DNA from: Desulfovibrio desulfuricans | Lineage (GTDB): Bacteria; Desulfobacterota; Desulfovibrionia; Desulfovibrionales; Desulfovibrionaceae | DNA: 54,456 nt | Reading direction: 5' to 3' | Assembly: GCF_024460775.1 (NCBI RefSeq) | Contig: NZ_JANFYZ010000016.1 | Span: 1-54,456, forward strand | Part shown: positions 50,086 to 54,456 of the stretch, one piece after another | Position numbering within the stretch: the stretch's first letter is position 1 | How the letters are laid out: each line of letters starts with the position of its first letter | Translations under genes and position numbers: made by a program | Notes under the pieces: model-generated | Seen by the model: only the letters and a program-made list of their open reading frames with translations | The model's database searches: none | What the model was told of the DNA's origin: nothing

Positions 50086-51108
50086 ATGCCAAACTCAGTC
50101 CTTGACCAGACGACGTTGGAAGAGTCCTTTTTCTTTTGTGAATATGCGAAGCGCAGGTTTGAAATGTCTTGCTATAATAATGGTGAGATAGAAAATACAA
50201 TTAATATTGTCGGAAAAGTTTTAGAAGCGCATTATGAAGAAAAAAGTGTTGTTCCATATCCCATGAAAATGGATTTTCTTTCTGATGTTATTTATTGCTG
50301 TGAAGCAATGGGTATAAATATATTAATGATGCAATTTGGTGGTGTGTCTTTTGAAACTATGAATCTTGCATTCAAACATCTTAGAGAACAAATAGTACAG
50401 GTAATTAATAATATTAGTAATATTGGCATTCTCTTAGACATTGCTTCAAGATTTAGTGTGTCGCCGTCTTTTCTCCCCTTTCCGTACAAAATGGAAGATG
50501 TCGTGTTGAACTATAGAGCAAATAATGAACTACCTGCTGTTTTTAAATGCAGAGATATTGTAGAGCGAAAGTGTGTTGTCAAAGATTGTAATAACTCTAT
50601 AATGTTTCTAGTCAATGCTCATATGTCTCTAAAGGAAACTATTAATGAACTTACAAGGCAAGCAACTCTTTTTAAGTCAAATAGTGACTATGAAAATTGT
50701 GAGCGATCTGATGTTATAAAAGAAGTCCATAGGCTTTCCAAGAGTGGGTCTTACAGGCAGACATTGCAGAATATATTTTATAAGGCTACTGGACTTATAA
50801 TTTATGATTTCTGTGTTCTGCATAATGAAAATCTTGAATCAGCGCTAGAGCGGCATTCACGCAGTGATAAGAGCATTAAGTGCGATCCATTAAAAAAAAG
50901 CACAACAACAGACTGTATTCAATGTAAATATTATAGTGAATGCCGTAACATGTGGACTAAGCAATTTAAATATGCTGTTGAAAAAATTAGGGGGACACAA
51001 ACAGCAGAGGAATGGATGAATCTTACAAAAAAGATATCAGATGCGAATAAACTTCAGAGGCGAACCATAGGTTTTTTTGAATATGAATTTGTCGACACTG
51101 CAACCTAG
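50086..51108 (+). CDS. Unrecognised cysteine-rich protein coupled to the integrase
   Basis: 340 residues, no signal peptide and no membrane helix. I do not recognise a family. The start ATG 50086 lies one base after the integrase TGA and has GGGAG upstream, so it is almost certainly co-translated. The N-terminal two thirds look helical (LREQIVQVINNISNIGILLDIA). Near the C-terminus is a zinc-knuckle-like set of four cysteines (C-x11-C-x2-C-x5-C, around residues 289-310), followed by a basic helix (MWTKQFKYAVEKIRG). GC is low. Candidates are a recombination directionality helper, a toxin-like or defence protein, but nothing in the sequence decides. A terminator follows. Confidence 0.8.
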   Translation: MPNSVLDQTTLEESFFFCEYAKRRFEMSCYNNGEIENTINIVGKVLEAHYEEKSVVPYPMKMDFLSDVIYCCEAMGINILMMQFGGVSFETMNLAFKHLREQIVQVINNISNIGILLDIASRFSVSPSFLPFPYKMEDVVLNYRANNELPAVFKCRDIVERKCVVKDCNNSIMFLVNAHMSLKETINELTRQATLFKSNSDYENCERSDVIKEVHRLSKSGSYRQTLQNIFYKATGLIIYDFCVLHNENLESALERHSRSDKSIKCDPLKKSTTTDCIQCKYYSECRNMWTKQFKYAVEKIRGTQTAEEWMNLTKKISDANKLQRRTIGFFEYEFVDTAT

Positions 51109-51183
51109 TGGTATAAATATTTTGGTTGAGATCTGAAACAGTATTAACTTGCCGTCATATATATGGTTCTATGTGATTCACAT

Positions 51184-51231
51184 AAAAGCCTCTCCACTAC
51201 GTCGCGAAGATATTACAGGGGAGGCTTTTTT
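51184..51231 (+). terminator. Terminator of the integrase operon
   Basis: AAAAGCCTCTCC (51184-51195) pairs with GGGGAGGCTTTT (51218-51229), one G-T wobble and a 22-base loop, then TT. Confidence 0.75.
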
Positions 51232-51404
51232 ACGCCCGGAATACCAGAGTCCTCATTCAGTCTGTAAGGAAATTGTTGTTTATAATTAGGATAAATTACT
51301 GTTAGTAGATTTAACCGCTTGTCGGTGTCTACGCGATCCCCCTATGTCCTTTCCTTCCTGTATAAAAATGGCCGTAACTCCCAGTTTAACCAAGGAGGTC
51401 GGCC

Positions 51405-51611
51405 ATGTCTGCCATAGAATCAACTTGCCAATGCTTGACAGAGCAAGAAGTTTCAGCCCGAACCGGGTTGAGCCTCTCTACGCTTCGTGCTCACAGGTTT
51501 AAGCGCATAGGGTTTCCCTATATCAAAATAGGCCGCGCTGTGCGCTATCGCGTCTGTGACTTAGAAGCATTCCTTTCAAAGCACCTCATTGATCCGTCTT
51601 TGAACATCTAA
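51405..51611 (+). CDS. AlpA/excisionase-like HTH protein
   Basis: 68 residues. LTEQEVSARTGLSLSTLRAHRF is a MerR/AlpA-type helix-turn-helix, followed by RIGFPYIKIGRAVRYRVCDLEAFL, the family's wing. Such proteins act as excisionase or as activator of the integrase in P4-like islands. AAGGAGGT lies upstream of the ATG. Two extra cysteines at the N-terminus (CQC) are unusual. It stands alone, between the integrase operon and the YfjI-like gene. Confidence 0.9.
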   Translation: MSAIESTCQCLTEQEVSARTGLSLSTLRAHRFKRIGFPYIKIGRAVRYRVCDLEAFLSKHLIDPSLNI

Positions 51612-51763
51612 CGGCTTTTAAGCTGAGATGCTTTGAAAAAAGCGAGTTAGTACTAAACGTCTTGTACTGTGTGGTGCCGGTGCAAGCTACAAAACGAACA
51701 TAATTATGATTATTGTGCTTCCCCAGCAGCCAATGCTGCTGAGGAGAACGCAACCATGGAAGG

Positions 51764-51859
51764 ATGAATGAAGGCCGTTTGCGAATGAACGAAATGCAGA
51801 GAGCTGAATTGTCATCAATTGCAAAAGATGACCTATCAGAGCTAATTTCCGCGTTTTGA
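51764..51859 (+). CDS. Doubtful 31-residue small ORF
   Basis: An ATG-initiated frame encoding a charged helical peptide (MNEGRLRMNEMQRAELSSIA, then KDDLSELISAF). GGAAGG lies very close to the start, giving poor spacing. It may be a real small protein of the island, or the tail of a decayed gene. I do not recognise it. Confidence 0.2.
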   Translation: MNEGRLRMNEMQRAELSSIAKDDLSELISAF

Positions 51860-52022
51860 ATACGCTTTTGGCTTCTAGGTCGGGTAGGATCAAACGTATT
51901 AATCTTGGAGTTTAACCTGTCACAGCTTGGCGCTTCAAAATTACCTTAACGCAAAAAACATTAGGAAATTCAGCAGGCAGGCCAATCTAAATTGGTCTGA
52001 CTGAATAAAATTTCAGGAAATT

Positions 52023-52121
52023 TTTTATGCAGCACACCGACTTCATAGCATAGGCATTCCCTATTGCAAAATTGGGAGAACTGCTCGGTACAGTTGGGGT
52101 GAAGTCGCAGGCTTATGGCTA
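52023..52121 (+). pseudogene. Decayed second AlpA-like HTH copy
   Basis: The frame reads AHRLHSIGIPYCKIGRTARY then SWGEVAGLWL, which lines up with AHRFKRIGFPYIKIGRAVRY and VCDLEAFL of the gene at 51405. The upstream HTH part is not recoverable and no start codon is in frame, so this is a relic of a duplication or of an earlier element's excisionase. Confidence 0.7.
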
Positions 52122-52200
52122 ATAGTCGAATTGAATCTGCAGCCAGGCCATAATCGCAGGACGGACAATAGGCATGGGGTCTTAAAGAATCTGTAGCGCT

Positions 52201-52242
52201 CTATCAGTCTTCTCCTCATGCCGGTGAGGAGAAGACTGATAG
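52201..52242 (+). promoter_or_regulatory. Perfect 18-bp hairpin just before the YfjI-like ribosome site
   Basis: CTATCAGTCTTCTCCTCA (52201-52218) pairs with TGAGGAGAAGACTGATAG (52225-52242), loop TGCCGG. It ends about 5 bases before the AGAGGT ribosome site and 18 bases before the ATG. There is no T-run, so it is more likely a 5' UTR control element or a protein-binding palindrome than a terminator. Confidence 0.7.
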
Positions 52243-52260
52243 CAAATAGAGGTCAATGTC

Positions 52261-53946
52261 ATGAGAAAATTAGACAATAATGAAGACGGCAACTTTAATA
52301 AGAAAATTTCGAATAGCCCTGCAAACAAAAGAATTAACCTTCGAGAGAATCCATATGTTGCACGTATACGGGATGAAACAGAATCCATGCGCGCATATAT
52401 CAATTATGAAACGGCGAAAGAACAAGTTCGACGAATAGATGACGCTAAGGATTTATGCGATGAAATAAAAAAGATGTCAGAGGATCTGAATTCAAATTTT
52501 TATTCTAATCTTGAAATATCAAACTCATTTGGAGATATTCACCTGGAAGATATCCCTGATGGCTTGAGAGGAAGCGTAAAGTACATAGCCGATAACACAG
52601 GATGGAGCTACCTCTCTGTGCTGCTATTTGTTTTATTTTCAATAGCAGCTGCTACACGAGGAAGATATATTGCAAAAATTAATGATGAATGGCTTGAGGC
52701 AATCACGCTTTATGTAATCGTTTGCGCAGAGTCCGGAAATATGAAGAGCAATCTATTGAAGTTAGTCATGAGACCTCATGAATCATTTGAAAATAGAAAA
52801 CAAGCTCAGCATGCAGAAAAATTATCAAAATCCAACAATGTAGACATTGTTATTGCAAGAGAAATTGCGCTGAAGCAGTCCAAAAAAAATCATGGTAAAG
52901 ACTTGGTTATTTGCAAAGAGGCTCTCAAAACGTTGGCCAATAATGTTCGCCATGATCGCAACATGATAAATGATTGCTGTCCAGTTGAGGAAGCCTCTGC
53001 TCTGCCAAGGGTATTTACCGAGGACACTTCTTATCCGAAATTATACGCGACCATGCAGGACAATGGTGGGGGTAGTACTTTTGCGAGCGCGGAAGGTAAC
53101 ACTTTTTTACATTTAGTGCTTGCTTCCAGGTCACCATTAGATATTTTCACGAAAGCTCATGGTTATGAAAAGTTTATTACAGAAACAAAACGCGATGGAA
53201 CAAAAATTCTTCAACAGCCATTCTTAAACATAGGGATTGTAGTAAATCCAGATATTGCTCGACAACTGTACTCAAATGATAGGCTGGGCTTGCATGGCCT
53301 TTCTCCAAGATTTGCTGTTTGTTTCGGAGGAAAGCAGGATGAGATAGTTGAAGATAATTCAAGTAAATCAGATTATAATTCGTATTCAGAAAAAATTGAA
53401 AATTTACTTGAAGATAACTTCACACAAGAACCGTCAAGAAAATTGATTGAAATACAATTTTCTCCTGAAGCAAAAGAAGAGCTATTAATAATTTTAAAGG
53501 AAACTGAAAAGGAACAAAACCGAACACCAAAAGGGCAAACTCATTATCGAGCCTATCTCCGAAAGATTCGCGGTTTGGTCGCGAGGATTGCAACAATCCT
53601 CCATATCTGGGGGCATGCTAAACCTGATAACCATTTTGTATCCAAGAATGATGTGCTTATAGCTAAAAAAATTGTATACAGCATCAGCCTTCATGCAGAA
53701 TACGCGTTTTCTGCAAATGGGTTGAGTGCATACTACGATGCTCAAAAGATATTAGACTGGATCAAGCGTCATAGGCATAGCTTTTTTACGTCAACGCAGG
53801 TTGCAAAAGGGATAGAAAAAATGAAAAACGACAATATCTTTCCTGCGCTTGATGCTCTTGAGAAGCTTAACATCATCCGTCAACTCATTACCCCAAGCAA
53901 GCCGCGCCTGTGTGTTGTTCATAAAAATTTCATTACCAGTGCCTGA
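52261..53946 (+). CDS. YfjI/DUF3987-family protein
   Basis: 561 residues. Residues about 1-90 are a charged helical N-terminus. VKYIADNTGWSYLSVLLFVLFSIAAATRGRY (about 108-138) and WLEAITLYVIVCAESGNMKSNLLKLV are the DUF3987 core, with a Walker A-like loop ESGNMKS that lacks the usual GxxGxGKS glycines. FTEDTSYPKLYATMQDNGG matches the family's next block, and SPRFAVCFGG the later one. These proteins are common in P4-like islands and are thought to be primase/helicase-like replication or defence-linked ATPases; the reaction is unproven. AGAGGT precedes the ATG and a perfect hairpin lies upstream. A terminator follows. Very AT-rich. Confidence 0.85.
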   Translation: MRKLDNNEDGNFNKKISNSPANKRINLRENPYVARIRDETESMRAYINYETAKEQVRRIDDAKDLCDEIKKMSEDLNSNFYSNLEISNSFGDIHLEDIPDGLRGSVKYIADNTGWSYLSVLLFVLFSIAAATRGRYIAKINDEWLEAITLYVIVCAESGNMKSNLLKLVMRPHESFENRKQAQHAEKLSKSNNVDIVIAREIALKQSKKNHGKDLVICKEALKTLANNVRHDRNMINDCCPVEEASALPRVFTEDTSYPKLYATMQDNGGGSTFASAEGNTFLHLVLASRSPLDIFTKAHGYEKFITETKRDGTKILQQPFLNIGIVVNPDIARQLYSNDRLGLHGLSPRFAVCFGGKQDEIVEDNSSKSDYNSYSEKIENLLEDNFTQEPSRKLIEIQFSPEAKEELLIILKETEKEQNRTPKGQTHYRAYLRKIRGLVARIATILHIWGHAKPDNHFVSKNDVLIAKKIVYSISLHAEYAFSANGLSAYYDAQKILDWIKRHRHSFFTSTQVAKGIEKMKNDNIFPALDALEKLNIIRQLITPSKPRLCVVHKNFITSA

Positions 53947-53965
53947 TAGGGATTATAATTCACTG

Positions 53966-54003
53966 CACCCCCATCTATTAGCTTTGAATAGATGGGGGTG
54001 TTG
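53966..54003 (+). terminator. Terminator of the YfjI-like gene
   Basis: CACCCCCATCTATT (53966-53979) pairs with AATAGATGGGGGTG (53987-54000), loop AGCTTTG, followed by TTGGCTTTG. Confidence 0.85.
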
Positions 54004-54387
54004 GCTTTGTCTGAGATTTTTCCCTTCAATATCTGAGTCTATCTTTTTCCATTTGAATCCTTTCATAATAGCATTACCTGTTAAAAATTAGGGACCTTAT
54101 TGCAGTGGTCAAACCGTTTTGTACTACCATAAACTTTATCGCAAATATACTATGTGAAAATGGTCAGCATGTCTCAGAAGTAAATTTATTTATACTCCGT
54201 GTAGTGCGTACTTGTCTATCCCGGTTTTAGTAGTGTCTTAATAATAATCATAAAAGAACTATTTGCTGCAAGTGATAAATGCATCCTGTAAACGAAATTA
54301 TAAACACAATGTTAATGCCATTTGTATGTTCATTAGCCATAGAAGTAATAACAACGACAGAGTTAAAGCAAGCTAAAGGAGATTGTC
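54001..54387. other. AT-rich gap before the last partial gene
   Basis: About 390 bp with no gene or clear structure; strongly AT-rich, presumably the promoter region of the gene at 54388. Confidence 0.5.
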
Positions 54388-54456
54388 ATGGCAAAAGACA
54401 TCACGACTGGGAGAAAATACAGGGGCTACACAATCAACAATGGTCAAGATGGCAAC
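54388..54456 (+). CDS. Start of an unidentified gene, cut by the window edge
   Basis: 23 codons are visible (MAKDITTGRKYRGYTINNGQ, then DGN), with AAAGGAG seven bases before the ATG. The ribosome site makes a real start likely. Too short to assign a family. It is the next cargo gene of the island. Confidence 0.6.
   Translation, partial: MAKDITTGRKYRGYTINNGQDGN

Larger units (their letters stand above)
51612..52260. other. Gap holding a decayed HTH copy and a regulatory hairpin
   Basis: 650 bp. It contains a doubtful 31-codon frame (51764-51859), a dyad GACCAAT-like pair CCAAT-N4-ATTGG (about 51982-51995), the AlpA relic (52023-52121) and the hairpin 52201-52242. No intact gene of ordinary size is seen. 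Confidence 0.5.

Noticed and set aside
1..54456. CRISPR array, rRNA operon, complete insertion sequence
   Set aside because: No regularly spaced direct repeats, rRNA signatures or transposase genes were found by reading.

Overview
The window looks like a chromosomal segment of a gut- or sediment-type sulfate-reducing deltaproteobacterium, most likely Desulfovibrio or a close relative. This is inferred from the GC-rich coding style, the mix of a ZraPSR-like locus, a Liv branched-chain amino-acid transporter, TSUP/TDT anion transporters and many two-component proteins. It is not proven by a marker gene. The first ~46.5 kb is dense core-like DNA. From about 46.6 kb composition shifts toward AT, and from ~48.7 kb the sequence is an integrated mobile element that runs off the right edge.

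Layout. (1) 1-2.5 kb, minus strand: surface-glycan genes (a GT11 alpha-1,2-fucosyltransferase cut by the left edge, a small SAM-methyltransferase-like protein, a GT2 glycosyltransferase). (2) 2.7-8.2 kb: gltX, a soluble PAS hybrid histidine kinase, argB and an HD nucleotidase-like protein. (3) 8.3-13.1 kb: a minus-strand operon of a membrane protein, a Sel1-repeat protein and a secreted clostripain-like protease, divergent from an HdeA-like periplasmic protein and another small secreted protein. The gap between them carries two TCACCC/GGGTGA dyads. (4) 13.5-20.5 kb: an MFS-LuxR membrane regulator, an anchored rhodanese, and a ZraSR-like two-component system flanked by two ZraP-like proteins. 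The second of these has an excellent sigma-54 promoter. (5) 20.6-27.2 kb: an Elp3-like radical SAM protein, an HU/IHF protein, and an operon of an MBOAT acyltransferase, an SGNH-like partner and a Sel1 protein. (6) 27.2-32.7 kb: LysR/TDT divergent pair, TSUP exporter, half-length AbrB protein, cytoplasmic-type gamma-glutamyltransferase. (7) 33.4-38.7 kb: the complete livKHMGF operon. (8) 38.7-46.5 kb: an Fe-S flavoprotein/HxlR pair, a DMT exporter/LysR pair, a TIGR01777 epimerase, FetAB-type iron exporter genes and a DEAD-box helicase. (9) 47.1-48.6 kb: a second HxlR regulator divergent from a Tat-exported alpha/beta hydrolase, with a perfect 20-bp palindrome between them.

The mobile element starts at a 3' half of a tRNA-Lys gene (48692-48736) whose own terminator is still attached on the host side. 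A P4-type tyrosine recombinase follows, one base from an unrecognised cysteine-rich protein. Then come an AlpA-like excisionase, a decayed second AlpA copy, a YfjI/DUF3987 protein preceded by an 18-bp perfect hairpin just upstream of its ribosome-binding site, and the first codons of another gene. The most promising unexplained items are the unrecognised gene coupled to the integrase, the hairpin-controlled YfjI gene, and the cargo lying beyond the window.

All calls rest on reading motifs and spacing by eye; no database search was possible.
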